Shown in pieces: positions 1 to 9,055 of a DNA stretch of 48,205 nucleotides. The stretch's first letter is position 1. The number at the start of each line of letters is the position of its first letter. The stretch covers positions 1 through 48,205 of the forward strand of contig NZ_JABXKF010000046.1 of assembly GCF_017115165.1 (NCBI RefSeq), written 5' to 3'. The position numbers and the translations under genes were made by a program. The notes under the pieces were generated by a model. That model was not told the DNA's origin. It did not search any database and saw nothing but the letters and a program-made list of their open reading frames with translations. The DNA comes from Nostoc sp. LPT. GTDB lineage: Bacteria; Cyanobacteriota; Cyanobacteriia; Cyanobacteriales; Nostocaceae.

Positions 1-1277
1 AAGTATAGAGAAATACCTGTATTTAGCTGATTCATCCCGCATTTATGCAACGCCGAATATTTTAGATAGTAAGTATGTAGACAAAAGGAATATTTTGGGC
101 TAATTTGGCTTTTTAACGAAGAGAGTGTCACAAGTATAGTAGATATCATTCTAAGTTGAACGCCCAATCATAAAATTACTTTTACCAGCAACGATATAAA
201 TATAGACAAAAATGCCAATAACCGCTGATAGCATTTTTTAAATCTCCCTCCTCAAGGGATTTTATCTAAGTGTATAAAAATATTTGCAAGTAGCGATCAC
301 TCTAGTAAAAAAGTTAACTTATTTACTCCATTCTCATCAATAATAAACCTGGAAATAAACTTATTTCATGAGAGTGTTCTACTAAAAATAAAATGTGTTA
401 TCGTTAAAAACAATTGTTATAAAAAACTATTCATGTCATTACAAACATGAATTGGCTAGTCTGTAAATCATCCGTGTGCAACATGATTGGAGCAGCATAC
501 TCTAGAAATTCGTTGCAAGAAAGCCGTCATAGCAGTCGGGGAAGCGCTTACTTGTTTGCACCGATGGTTAACTTCAATGTGATGGCTGATGTGGGAGATA
601 ATCCACCCTAATTGGATTTTATTTGGGCAAAAATACCCAGAAAAATCCAACAATAATTACATTGTCATGCTAGGCAGAAATTTTATCTAAACTTTGAATA
701 TAGTCTAGTTAAATGTATTTTTTGTTGCAAAATAGCTTGTGAAACTGAATTGTTTCAAAAGACTAAAACCGCTTGAAGGGAAATAGCCTCAAAACAAACA
801 ACACTATCCCTATTTGCTTTAGGAGTGCTGTTAGCGGTAGCAAGCAAGCTTTTTAAATTTGCCAGAGAACCAAAACAGTAGCTTATCTAAACCAGCAAAT
901 TTTCCATCAGACAATTTAAGAGTCTGAGTTTTGACCCAGCAATGCACTGAAATTGTTTTGTTAATTAATTTTGTGAAAAAGAAGCCAAAGTTTTACGTGC
1001 ATATAGTACAAAAGCTGCTAGCGACTTAACACAATTGTGCATATTACTTGAGTAATTATACACACCTAGCCTCAAGAATTGCTTGCATAGTCAAAGCCCG
1101 ACTCTGGTTTTCAAATGTTGGAAAACCATCTAAAAATCTTGGGGAATTTTGTTGATATTGCTACTTTAGCTGATGTATTAATACAAACAGAGGCTATTGG
1201 TATTGGCAGAAGATTAGGATACAGCCAAAACAACTTTAAACACTGTCAACAACAATTGATTAAAGAGATATGTAGCC
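1..1277. other. AT-rich stretch with no recognisable gene
   Basis: No open frame here has a plausible start, ribosome binding site and protein-like composition. A short frame at 1115-1384 runs into the acyltransferase gene in another register and looks like a chance frame. Near 804-881 a hydrophobic stretch (LSLFALGVLLAVASKLFKF) reads to a stop but has no start codon, so it may be a decayed remnant or chance. No tRNA or clear terminator was seen. Confidence 0.5.
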
Positions 1278-1979
1278 ATGCAGAACGAGCAATATTTTTC
1301 CAAATTGCAGCGCGTGCAAGAACTTTTAGTAACTACAGCGTTAGGAGATATTCCGACACTTCTTCTCGGCCCAAAGTTGCGTAATTTAGGATATCGTAGT
1401 ATTTTTGCCCAAATAGACAGCCCAGTGTATATTCAAAATGGTGTTGAATTTAACGGTACTTCTTGTATTGAGATCGGCGCAGGAGTCTATATTTTCAAGG
1501 GTGTGCGGATGGATGCGAGAGGACACAAAAATAATAGAATTCATCTAGGAGATAGAGTTGCGATTGAGCGTAACGTTGATATCGGGTCTTTGGCAGATAC
1601 GTATATACATATTGATGAAGACACCTTCATTGCTCCCAACGTGTGTATTGAGGGGCCAGGAGACATTAAAATTGGTAAACACTGCATGATTGCTGCCCAT
1701 TCAGGGATATATGCCAATAATCATAATTTTGCCAAGCCAATGGAGCTGATTAAATACCAAGGTGTTACTCGCAAGGGAATTGTGATTGAGGATGATTGTT
1801 GGCTAGGACATGGAGTAACCGTATTAGATGGCGTTACTATCGGCAAAGGCAGTGTTATTGGTGCGGGAGCAGTTGTTAATAGAGATATTCCTGCTTTTTC
1901 CGTTGCTGTCGGCATACCTGCACGAGTAATCAAAAACCGAGTTGGCAAAGATATAGTAAAGCTTCGAGTTGAGAAATAG
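1278..1979 (+). CDS. Hexapeptide-repeat (left-handed beta-helix) acyltransferase
   Basis: The 233-residue protein has an N-terminal helical part (about 1-45) followed by imperfect hexapeptide repeats over about 50-215, for example IGKGSVIGAGAVV. This is the trimeric left-handed beta-helix of O-acetyltransferases of the NodL/maltose acetyltransferase/WbbJ type. The YANNHNF segment (His149) matches the catalytic histidine region, and the C-terminal VGIPARVIK motif is typical of sugar O-acetyltransferases. It probably transfers an acetyl or acyl group from a CoA thioester to a sugar in exopolysaccharide or lipopolysaccharide synthesis; the acceptor cannot be read from sequence. It stands alone on this strand with psbI 450 bp downstream. 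The ATG at 1278 is the first in frame. The family is secure, the substrate unknown. Confidence 0.85.
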   Translation: MQNEQYFSKLQRVQELLVTTALGDIPTLLLGPKLRNLGYRSIFAQIDSPVYIQNGVEFNGTSCIEIGAGVYIFKGVRMDARGHKNNRIHLGDRVAIERNVDIGSLADTYIHIDEDTFIAPNVCIEGPGDIKIGKHCMIAAHSGIYANNHNFAKPMELIKYQGVTRKGIVIEDDCWLGHGVTVLDGVTIGKGSVIGAGAVVNRDIPAFSVAVGIPARVIKNRVGKDIVKLRVEK

Positions 1980-2023
1980 AGCATTGGGCACAGGTGCAAA
2001 GGTGCGGAGGGGAAAGAACTTGT

Positions 2024-2080
2024 ACAAGAACTCTCCCCTGCTCCCCTACTCCCTCATCTCCCCTGCCCATTCCCCACTCA
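2024..2080. repeat. Short pyrimidine-rich repeats (CTCCCCTG type)
   Basis: After the acyltransferase stop, reiterated CTCCCCT/GCTCCCC words follow AGGGGAAAGAACTTGTACAA. AGGGGA can pair with TCCCCT downstream, so the element may form a hairpin and end transcription. The same words recur inside the large kinase gene near 20110-20190. They resemble the short tandem repeats common in Nostocales. Confidence 0.5.
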
Positions 2081-2432
2081 GCACTGGCTCAACGCCCCGC
2101 CCATGTACAGCACTCAGTACTCAGCACTGCTGAAAGGCATGGGGAATAGTAACTATCTCCTGTAACTTGTTGCCTTTTTTTGGGAAACCTTTGCCATCAG
2201 TCAACGTCACAAGGGTAAACGTCTCTAAGTTATCTTTCTTAAGGGCATCTACAAGTCAGACAACTGACATCTTGTACATTATCAATAACCGTAGGGTAAA
2301 CATTGCTAGTCCTGAGTCCCCAGAGTCTTCTAAAAAAGGGACGAGATTTGGGTAATATAAAGTAGCTATCTTTTCTGCATTGCAGATACTCAAAGAAAAG
2401 CTTTCTTTGTTTTACCCGTTGGAGATATTTCT
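2081..2432. other. Intergenic region upstream of psbI
   Basis: No convincing gene is present. A TAATATAA stretch near 2352 could serve as a promoter -10 element for psbI, but no good -35 partner is visible, so no promoter is called. GGAGAT at 2421-2426 is a good ribosome binding site, six bases before the psbI start. Confidence 0.4.
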
Positions 2433-2549
2433 ATGCTGACTTTAAAAATCGCTGTTTATATTGTTGTTGCCTTCTTCGTAACTATCTTCATCTTCGGATT
2501 TTTGTCGAACGATCCAGCTCGTAACCCCGGACGTCGGGACTTAGAGTAA
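2433..2549 (+). CDS. psbI: Photosystem II reaction centre protein I (PsbI)
   Basis: This 38-residue protein begins [15 protein letters not shown] and ends [12 protein letters not shown], the recognised PsbI sequence. PsbI is a one-helix thylakoid subunit at the edge of the photosystem II reaction centre, beside D1 and CP43, and supports assembly and stability of the dimer. Residues 4-23 form the transmembrane helix and the charged tail follows. The start is fixed by the conserved MLTLK and by GGAGAT just upstream. A strong hairpin follows 53 bp downstream, so the gene is probably monocistronic. The neighbouring LptD-like gene has no functional link. Confidence 0.97.
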
Positions 2550-2602
2550 AAGGGCGATAAATCATCCGCGACTTTGGAAGGCGGAAAATACTAAACGCCA
2601 CG

Positions 2603-2640
2603 GAAACTTACTAAGCGAAAATTTAGTAAGTTTCTTTCTC
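2603..2640 (+). terminator. Probable rho-independent terminator of psbI
   Basis: GAAACTTACTAA at 2603-2614 pairs perfectly over 12 bp with TTAGTAAGTTTC at 2623-2634, across an 8-base loop, and is followed by TTTCTC. It lies just after psbI and before the outer-membrane protein gene, separating the two transcripts. Confidence 0.75.
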
Positions 2641-2746
2641 CAAGTAGCTTGCTGTAGGTAGCAGAAGGCGACAGTCGGAAGGCAAAATGTATGTTTAATC
2701 CTTCCCTTTGTCATTTGGCTGTTTGTTAGCCCGATTTTGCTCACTT

Positions 2747-5626
2747 ATGCTTCATCCAGTTCTGCCACCCGATCCGCCTCCTATCGTTGAATCTTTACAA
2801 CCTGTAAATCCCCCCTCATCTGCTAGTCATACAAAGTTTCTTTCAGGTGTAGATACTGGAATATACGAAAAGACAGACAAATCCAAGCAGCCCAAAAATT
2901 TGGCTCAGTTGGCAATTTCGGGTAACACTAAGAGTGATCCTTTATTGTCAACTCCGATCGACTCAACTCAAGATCGCTTGGTAGTTCCTGAAACTTCCTC
3001 TGTACCTCATTCACCAGAAACCTTTCCACTAGAAAATTCCCCAATCATCGGTTCTGCGACTGCTGGGCTTTTGGGGCAACCACTGGTTGTTGGTTATCCC
3101 ACACAAAAGGTTACAATCTCTAATCGCCAAGAAAAAGAAGACACAAAGACAAGTCCGAACGGTGGGGTTCGACGCTCGGAACTTCTTCTTATGTCGGCGT
3201 TGCGTAAACGGGAGATGCAAAGAGAAGCCGCTGCATTGCAAAGAAAAGTTGCAGCGCAAGCTTCTGACCAAGACGCAAAAGATGAACCTTCTCAAAAACT
3301 CGGTCAGCGATCGCTAAATCCAAACTCTAGTAGTGGAGAAAAATCAACCTTTTTGGACTCTTCTAGCTTTAGCTATAGAGTTTCTCCAAGTCCCCTTGTC
3401 GCCCAATCTCCACGCCCTCTTCAAATTGCCCCAACTCTTACAAACAGCAACAAGTTAGGCAAATCCAAAGCAGAAATTTTAGCTGAGAAGTTAACTCAAC
3501 AAAAACAGCAACGCGATATTACTACACAACAGTCTCTAAAAAAAGCCAATATTTCTGTATCTGCTGCCGATCTTGCACCAAGTTCTCAATCAGTACAAAA
3601 TTTTATAACATTCAAGTCTCGTAAGCCCACAAACCAACTCTCAGCGCCCATCACTGTAGAATTTCAGTCTCAACAGCAACAAAGCCAACTACCAACGCCT
3701 ACACCACAAGTAAATACCACTCAGCCACAAGCTCAACCATCTGGTACAACTGCACCAGCTACCACACCGCCAGCCGGACAAAGAATTGTAGAAGTCACTT
3801 CAGATCGGCAAGAGTATGACGAGAGACAGCGAATTATTACAGCTGTAGGTAATGTAGTTGTGCGATTTGATGGAGCGGTGGTGGATGCCGATCGCTTGCA
3901 AGTTAATTTGGACAACTTGATCGCTGCGGGGGAAGGCAACGTAACCTTAACACGGGGCGATCAGATACTGCGTGGACAACGCTTCACCTATAACTTTGTT
4001 CAAGATAGTGGGGAACTGGAAAATGGTAGAGGAGAAATTTATGTACCCTCAGCACAAACAGATTTTGCTTTTTCACCCACGGCTGTAAGTGCTGGTGGAG
4101 TTTCAAAACGTCCGCCCAGCGATCGCATTAGAGCCAATCAGCCCGTTTCCGGTGTGAGTAGCCCTGGAGGAATTGATGTGACATTTGGTGGTCAAGCAGA
4201 TGCTAGCAACATCCCGCCACCGAAAACAGGGGGTACAGTCAATCGGCTCAGGTTTGAAGCTGAACAAATTGACTTTTATCCGCAAGGCTGGCAAGCAAGT
4301 AATGTCCGCATCACCAACGATCCTTTTTCGCCTCCTGAATTAGAATTACGCGCAGATAAAGTAACTTTGACGCGAGAATCACCCTTGGTAGACCGCATCA
4401 GGACACAGAAGCAGCGTTTGGTATTGGATCAAAGAGTCTCTTTACCAATTCCACTGAATGAGCGTACTATTGACCGCCGAGAGCGGGACGTTACACCTGC
4501 AATAGTCTCCCCCGGCTACGATGGAGAAGATCGGGGTGGTTTGTATATTGAGCGTGGCTTTCCAGTAATCGATACAGAGCAGACACGCTGGACAATTACG
4601 CCCCAGTTATTATTACAGAGAGGTGTGCAAGAAGGCGTGGGTGACTTAGGGGCACTGTTTGGTGTGAAAACCAAGATAAATTCTATTTTGAGTCCACGGA
4701 GGATAATTCAGGGAACTGCGGAGTTAACTAGTTTTAACTTGAACAACGTGGAAGACAATTTGCGAGTGAATTTAGGATTGCGCCAGACATTAGGCACTTC
4801 TCTTCCCCACACATTGAATGTGCAATATAACTACCGCGATCGTCTCTACAACGGTACTCTGGGTTTTCAAACTGTTCAAAGCAGTTTTGGCGGCATTATT
4901 ACTTCTCCGGTGATTCCTTTAGGAAAAAGTGGCATCAACCTCAACTACCAGGCAAGTGCCCAGTATATTGATGCCAATACCGATCGCCCAGACTTGCTAG
5001 AACCAGTGCGGGAAAACGATCGCATTTCACTTGGTCGTTTACAAACCAGTGCTACCCTCAGTAGAGGGCTGTTGCTGTGGCGGGGAAAACCATTACCACC
5101 CACTGCCACTGAGGGATTACGATACACCGCTACTCCTGTAGTTCCTTACTTGCAAGCGATCGCTAGCCTCACAGGCACTACCAGTTATTACAGCAATGGT
5201 GATAACCAAAGCACTCTAATTGGTACAATTGGCTTACAAGGGCAAATTGGTCATTTTTCTCGACCTTTTTTAGACTACACCGCCTTTAATGTCAGTTTCT
5301 CTCAAGGCTTAAATAACGGATTATCACCCTTTTTGTTTGACCGCTCCGTTGACAATAAAGTTTTGACCGCTGGAATATCACAGCAAATCTACGGCCCTTT
5401 TCGCTTAGGCTTCCAAACATCTGTTAACTTAGATACTGGTAAAGAAACTAGCACCGACTACATTTTGGAATATAGCCGTCGCACCTATGGCATTACCTTA
5501 CGTTACAATCCGGTGCTGGAGTTAGGCGGCTTCAGCATCCGAATTAGTGATTTTAACTGGGGTGGCGGCACCGATCCATTTTCAGAAATTAAGCCAGTAG
5601 TGAACGGCGTGCAACAGGATAATTAG
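2747..5626 (+). CDS. LptD/OstA-like outer-membrane protein (DUF3769 family)
   Basis: The protein has 959 residues from the ATG at 2747; a TTG 39 bp upstream (2708) is a weaker alternative. Residues about 1-340 are low-complexity, rich in Ser, Gln and Pro. An OstA/LptA-like beta-jellyroll segment follows (about 340-450), with VTSDRQEYDERQRIITAVGN and DGAVVDADRLQVNL, as in the periplasmic domain of lipopolysaccharide transport proteins. Residues about 520-950 look like alternating beta strands of a large barrel. By family it is the cyanobacterial counterpart of LptD, which inserts lipopolysaccharide into the outer membrane. No ordinary signal peptide is visible at either start, which is odd for an outer-membrane protein. 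It is probably a single-gene transcript. The family call is strong; the exact substrate is inferred. Confidence 0.85.
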   Translation: MLHPVLPPDPPPIVESLQPVNPPSSASHTKFLSGVDTGIYEKTDKSKQPKNLAQLAISGNTKSDPLLSTPIDSTQDRLVVPETSSVPHSPETFPLENSPIIGSATAGLLGQPLVVGYPTQKVTISNRQEKEDTKTSPNGGVRRSELLLMSALRKREMQREAAALQRKVAAQASDQDAKDEPSQKLGQRSLNPNSSSGEKSTFLDSSSFSYRVSPSPLVAQSPRPLQIAPTLTNSNKLGKSKAEILAEKLTQQKQQRDITTQQSLKKANISVSAADLAPSSQSVQNFITFKSRKPTNQLSAPITVEFQSQQQQSQLPTPTPQVNTTQPQAQPSGTTAPATTPPAGQRIVEVTSDRQEYDERQRIITAVGNVVVRFDGAVVDADRLQVNLDNLIAAGEGNVTLTRGDQILRGQRFTYNFVQDSGELENGRGEIYVPSAQTDFAFSPTAVSAGGVSKRPPSDRIRANQPVSGVSSPGGIDVTFGGQADASNIPPPKTGGTVNRLRFEAEQIDFYPQGWQASNVRITNDPFSPPELELRADKVTLTRESPLVDRIRTQKQRLVLDQRVSLPIPLNERTIDRRERDVTPAIVSPGYDGEDRGGLYIERGFPVIDTEQTRWTITPQLLLQRGVQEGVGDLGALFGVKTKINSILSPRRIIQGTAELTSFNLNNVEDNLRVNLGLRQTLGTSLPHTLNVQYNYRDRLYNGTLGFQTVQSSFGGIITSPVIPLGKSGINLNYQASAQYIDANTDRPDLLEPVRENDRISLGRLQTSATLSRGLLLWRGKPLPPTATEGLRYTATPVVPYLQAIASLTGTTSYYSNGDNQSTLIGTIGLQGQIGHFSRPFLDYTAFNVSFSQGLNNGLSPFLFDRSVDNKVLTAGISQQIYGPFRLGFQTSVNLDTGKETSTDYILEYSRRTYGITLRYNPVLELGGFSIRISDFNWGGGTDPFSEIKPVVNGVQQDN

Positions 5627-5627
5627 T

Positions 5628-5948
5628 CTAAGGACTAGGGACGACTCGACAGGCGATCGCACAATTGGTTGATGCGCCACCAGGTATTCTCAAGCTGGCA
5701 TAGTCGCCACTTAGTTGAACGTGTGATGGTGGTTGATGTAGGGTTACACAGCATCTGTGAACTGCGGTTTGGTATTCTCGCCATTGCCTACGGATTGCAA
5801 TACTGTCGGCATCATTACCTAAGTCGGAAAATCTTAGCCCTGCTCGAATCAGCCAAGATTCTACGTCAGTTGTTTCACCAACTATTTCTGGAATAGGATT
5901 AATTTTTTTCATGAGTAATATCTTATACGTATATTTCCAATTACTCAT
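5628..5948 (-). CDS. Small hypothetical protein, doubtful
   Basis: The frame gives 106 residues from an ATG at 5948, or 94 from the ATG at 5912 (MKKINPIPEIVGETTDVESW). It ends one base after the LptD-like gene on the other strand. It has no signal peptide, transmembrane segment or known motif, and there is no clear ribosome binding site at either start. The central part (DVESWLIRAGLRFSDLGND) looks protein-like, but an opposite-strand frame at 5669-5896 is equally open, so coding is uncertain. It may be a decayed gene. Confidence 0.3.
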   Translation of the reverse strand: MSNWKYTYKILLMKKINPIPEIVGETTDVESWLIRAGLRFSDLGNDADSIAIRRQWREYQTAVHRCCVTLHQPPSHVQLSGDYASLRIPGGASTNCAIACRVVPSP

Positions 5949-6002
5949 TTCACTTTAAAAGAAAGTATCAATACTAGCCAATATCATTTTTTATCAAAAT
6001 CA

Positions 6003-6047
6003 TCAAAAAAAATGATTCATACCTGAATATGAATACTCAGGTATGAA
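6003..6047 (-). terminator. Rho-independent terminator of the beta-barrel gene
   Basis: TTCATACCTGA (6016-6026) and TCAGGTATGAA (6037-6047) form a perfect 11-bp inverted repeat with a 10-base loop. Read on the minus strand the stem is followed by a run of T (AAAAAAAA at 6005-6012 on the plus strand). This is the expected terminator for the gene ending at 6123. Confidence 0.8.
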
Positions 6048-6122
6048 AGAGTGAATTACGATTACGGCTGGTAAACATCATTGCTTTAGCTTCTGAATAG
6101 GCCGTTTTCTAGCTCGTAATTA

Positions 6123-6635
6123 CTAGAAGCGATAGCCTAATCCGGCTTGGAAGCTGACAGCATCAGCATCACTATTTCTGTAAGCGTCAATACCCCATTT
6201 AGTATCGCCGTAGGCAATGACATTTTTGCTAACTTCTGATTCAATCCCAAGGGTGACTACAGGTGAATTCCGATTACCCAATGGAGTTTTTTGACCTTCG
6301 TCAGTTACAAAAGAATAACCACCACCGAAGTAAACGTTAGTATTTTTGGCGATGGGTGCATCATAAGTCACTATGGGCATAATTGCAGCAGCATCACCAC
6401 CATACAACACAGAACCCCGCAGCGAAACAGGGGCATTGGGAACGGCGTATCGTCCTTGAATATTACCACCAATTTGTGCTTCATCGTTTCCTTGTCCGCC
6501 ACTGGTTGCACCAACAGCAACACCAGCACCAATGTAGTTACCGTTAGTACCTGCTGTTTGAGCAGATGCAACGCCGGCTGAGAGGACAATGGAAGCAACA
6601 GCAAGGAAAGAGGCAGCTAATTTTGTAAGTTTCAT
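6123..6635 (-). CDS. Small outer-membrane beta-barrel protein
   Basis: The 170-residue protein starts with a clear Sec signal peptide (about 1-25, ending GVASAQ). The rest is glycine-rich with alternating hydrophobic strands (for example GNYIGAGVAVGA, NVYFGGGYSFV) and ends in GLGYRF, the terminal aromatic expected of a barrel inserted by the BAM complex. It is probably an eight-stranded OmpA/OmpW-like or porin-like barrel; its function cannot be read. It is monocistronic with a strong terminator 76 bp beyond its stop. A perfect 12-bp palindrome lies 39 bp before its start and may be an operator. Confidence 0.75.
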   Translation of the reverse strand: MKLTKLAASFLAVASIVLSAGVASAQTAGTNGNYIGAGVAVGATSGGQGNDEAQIGGNIQGRYAVPNAPVSLRGSVLYGGDAAAIMPIVTYDAPIAKNTNVYFGGGYSFVTDEGQKTPLGNRNSPVVTLGIESEVSKNVIAYGDTKWGIDAYRNSDADAVSFQAGLGYRF

Positions 6636-6944
6636 AGAATTATTCTCACTAGAGTTAAGTAAAATTAATCTTCTCTAGTACTAGAATCTCTTTTTTGACA
6701 AAATGTAACCTCACGCACCTGGTTCATCCAAGTGGTTGAATTATTTCTCACCCACTTGGGTATACCAACTGAAAAATTTAAAATACTTTAAATCGAGTAG
6801 TGGGTGCGATCGCGCTTTTACCCCTGCCTTATTCCAAGGATAATTATTTACGCCGACCTACTTAAGACGATGTCTACGACGGGCAGCGCCGACGCTATCT
6901 ATATATCCGGATATTTCTATAACATTGGCTAGAGCGATCGCTCG
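6636..6944. other. Intergenic region between the beta-barrel gene and murJ
   Basis: Apart from the palindrome, it holds a repeat-like piece near 6866-6897 (CGATGTCTACGACGGGCAG). This resembles the GGCGATGCCTACGGCGG repeats at 29290 and 45470. No gene was seen. Confidence 0.45.
6674..6685. promoter_or_regulatory. 12-bp perfect palindrome, possible operator
   Basis: TCTAGTACTAGA reads the same on both strands and sits 39-50 bp upstream of the beta-barrel start codon, in the expected promoter region. The position suits a dimeric regulator site. No known cyanobacterial consensus was recognised. Confidence 0.3.
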
Positions 6945-8549
6945 TTATTTCTTCAAAAAGCGTTGACGTAGACGAGATATAAAAATATTTACCTCTGGTA
7001 TTTTCAGCCATGAAGCGGTCGCAGCAAACACCACAATCCCTACGAAGCCAGATACACACAACTGCAACACCAGAATCAGTAAACCCGTTTTACCTAACAA
7101 ATACTGAGAACCAATCAAAGTCCCATAGCTTGCTATCCCAGCAACTATGCTACCAGCAGCCAAACCCAAAATCGGCAAACTCCACTCGCGCCAAGGTAAA
7201 CCATTGAGTTTGCGATCAAGCAACCATAACAGCATTAACATTGAGCTACAATTTACGCCCACTGTTGCTAATACCAAACCGGGAGCGCCAAAAGGTTTAA
7301 CGAAAAACCAATCTAATAAAATATTGAGCAAGATGTTAAAAACACTGATGCGAAAAGGTGTCTGTCCATCGCCTAAAGCATAGAATACCCGCACCAAAAC
7401 ATCACGCCCCAAATAGACAAACATCCCAATTCCATAAGCTACTAGCAAGGATGAAACTAGCTGTGTAGCTTCTGGCTTGAAAGCACCGCGCTCATATACC
7501 ACCTGCACAATGGGGACAGATAGCGCCACCATCAACGCTCCTAGCGGTAGCATGGTAAAAGCAGTGAGTAGGAGTCCTTGGCGAATTCGTAATTTTAAGT
7601 CCTGCCAATTTTCGGGGTCAGCAAGTTTGGCAAATATCGGTAATAGAGGCAGCAAAATAATATTAGAAATAATCCCCAAGGGAGTTTGTACTAATAGATT
7701 GGCATAGTTAAATCCTGCCGCTGCACCAGGGATAGGACTAGCAAAATAAAGGTCAGTAGCAACATTAATTGGCATCATTCCAGAGGAAATCGTTGCCGGA
7801 GTCATAATTTTAATTACTTCTTGAACGCCTGGAGATTTAAAATCAAACCGCAGGCGTAATGTGCCTAATCCTAACCGCCACTGGACAATTAGCTGCACTA
7901 CCCACTGGAGAATCGCTCCTGCTAAGGTTCCCCAAGCTAAGACCATTCCCCCGATTAAAGCGTACTCCGGCTTAATAATGTCCTTGCCCAGTTGCATCGC
8001 CAAGATAGCAAGACCGCCAACAACGGTAATACTGGATAATAAAGGGCTAATGGAGAGTAACCAATATTGATTGGCTGTATTGAGAGTACCGAAGCCAATG
8101 CCAATTAAACCGGCAAATAAAGCCATCGGGGCCATAATGCGGAGTTGTTGAATGGCGATCGCTCTGGTTGTTTCTTCCAAACCATGACCGACTAAATCAA
8201 CGATCGCATCCGCAAATAGAACCTGAGCCACTGTCACCAGCAACAACACTCCACCTACCAGCGTTGTCACAGTTTCCACTAGGGGAGCCGCTTCTTCTCG
8301 CCGCCGCTTGGCTAAAACGCTGACGAGCGCACTGTGTAATGGTCCATTTACACCACCGAGTAAGATCAATAGAAAGCCAGGGATAATATAGGCATAACTA
8401 TAGGCGGTGGCAGCAGCACCAACACCAAATGCGGCAGCGATCGCTTGCTGCCGCACTAAACCGAAGACTTTACTAATTAATGTGGCTGCGGCAACAATGC
8501 CAGCAATTCCAGCGAAAGAACGAGAGGGTTTTTGGTCTTGTTGTGTCAC
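6945..8549 (-). CDS. murJ: Lipid II flippase MurJ
   Basis: This 534-residue polytopic membrane protein has the MurJ/MviN pattern: SFAGIAGIVAAATLISKVFG with FGLVRQQAIAAAFG at the N-terminus, then about 13-14 hydrophobic helices. MurJ flips lipid II across the cytoplasmic membrane for peptidoglycan synthesis. The length matches the family (510-540 residues). It stands alone on the minus strand, and the region upstream holds no partner gene. The start ATG at 8549 is followed by a short polar leader (MTQQDQKPSR), usual in cyanobacterial members. Confidence 0.93.
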   Translation of the reverse strand: MTQQDQKPSRSFAGIAGIVAAATLISKVFGLVRQQAIAAAFGVGAAATAYSYAYIIPGFLLILLGGVNGPLHSALVSVLAKRRREEAAPLVETVTTLVGGVLLLVTVAQVLFADAIVDLVGHGLEETTRAIAIQQLRIMAPMALFAGLIGIGFGTLNTANQYWLLSISPLLSSITVVGGLAILAMQLGKDIIKPEYALIGGMVLAWGTLAGAILQWVVQLIVQWRLGLGTLRLRFDFKSPGVQEVIKIMTPATISSGMMPINVATDLYFASPIPGAAAGFNYANLLVQTPLGIISNIILLPLLPIFAKLADPENWQDLKLRIRQGLLLTAFTMLPLGALMVALSVPIVQVVYERGAFKPEATQLVSSLLVAYGIGMFVYLGRDVLVRVFYALGDGQTPFRISVFNILLNILLDWFFVKPFGAPGLVLATVGVNCSSMLMLLWLLDRKLNGLPWREWSLPILGLAAGSIVAGIASYGTLIGSQYLLGKTGLLILVLQLCVSGFVGIVVFAATASWLKIPEVNIFISRLRQRFLKK

Positions 8550-9055
8550 GAATAATACCCGACAACTCTTGCAGAGTGCATACTTTAAAACATTTAACCT
8601 GAAATTCCGCAGTCTGTCAGGTAAATTTTGACAAAACCTTTTTTATGGTGGGCTGTACTTAGTCATCTCCTTGCTTTGTGTACAAGCCAAAATTATTTTT
8701 TAACCCATTACAAGGATAGATCGATAAAGGGGAACTATAACAATAACCATCTTCTGGGAAATAGTTGAACTAGGGATTGGGGATTGGAGATTAGGGACTG
8801 GGTATCAGGCAAGATTTGAATGGGGATTGGAATCCCAAACAAATTTTACTCATATTTTCTTCCCTAGTACCCAGTACACAGTCCCAGAGCGCCCATTCGT
8901 CCCCAACAAGTTGCCATTCATCTGAAATTGGTGAATTCTGGACGCGGCCAGTTGAAGACTGTAAAACTTTGCAGTTTGTCATATTTGTGACACTTCTTAA
9001 CCCCATGAACTTTGGTGTGAGGAACCCTTGTATAAAAACGAGATAATCCAGAGCA
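8550..9055. other. Divergent intergenic region (murJ / GAF kinase)
   Basis: A short-repeat tract lies at about 8771-8808 (GGGATTGGGGATTGGAGATT), of the heptamer type seen elsewhere in the window. Open frames on both strands at 8791-9078 overlap each other and look like chance. The region should contain the promoters of murJ and the kinase, but no clear consensus is seen. Confidence 0.45.

Noticed and set aside
804..881. Hydrophobic peptide-like frame LSLFALGVLLAVASKLF
   Set aside because: No start codon is available after the upstream stop; a chance frame or remnant cannot be told apart.
1115..1384. Open frame overlapping the acyltransferase start
   Set aside because: It runs 107 bp into a well-supported gene in another register, has no ribosome binding site and no recognisable motif.
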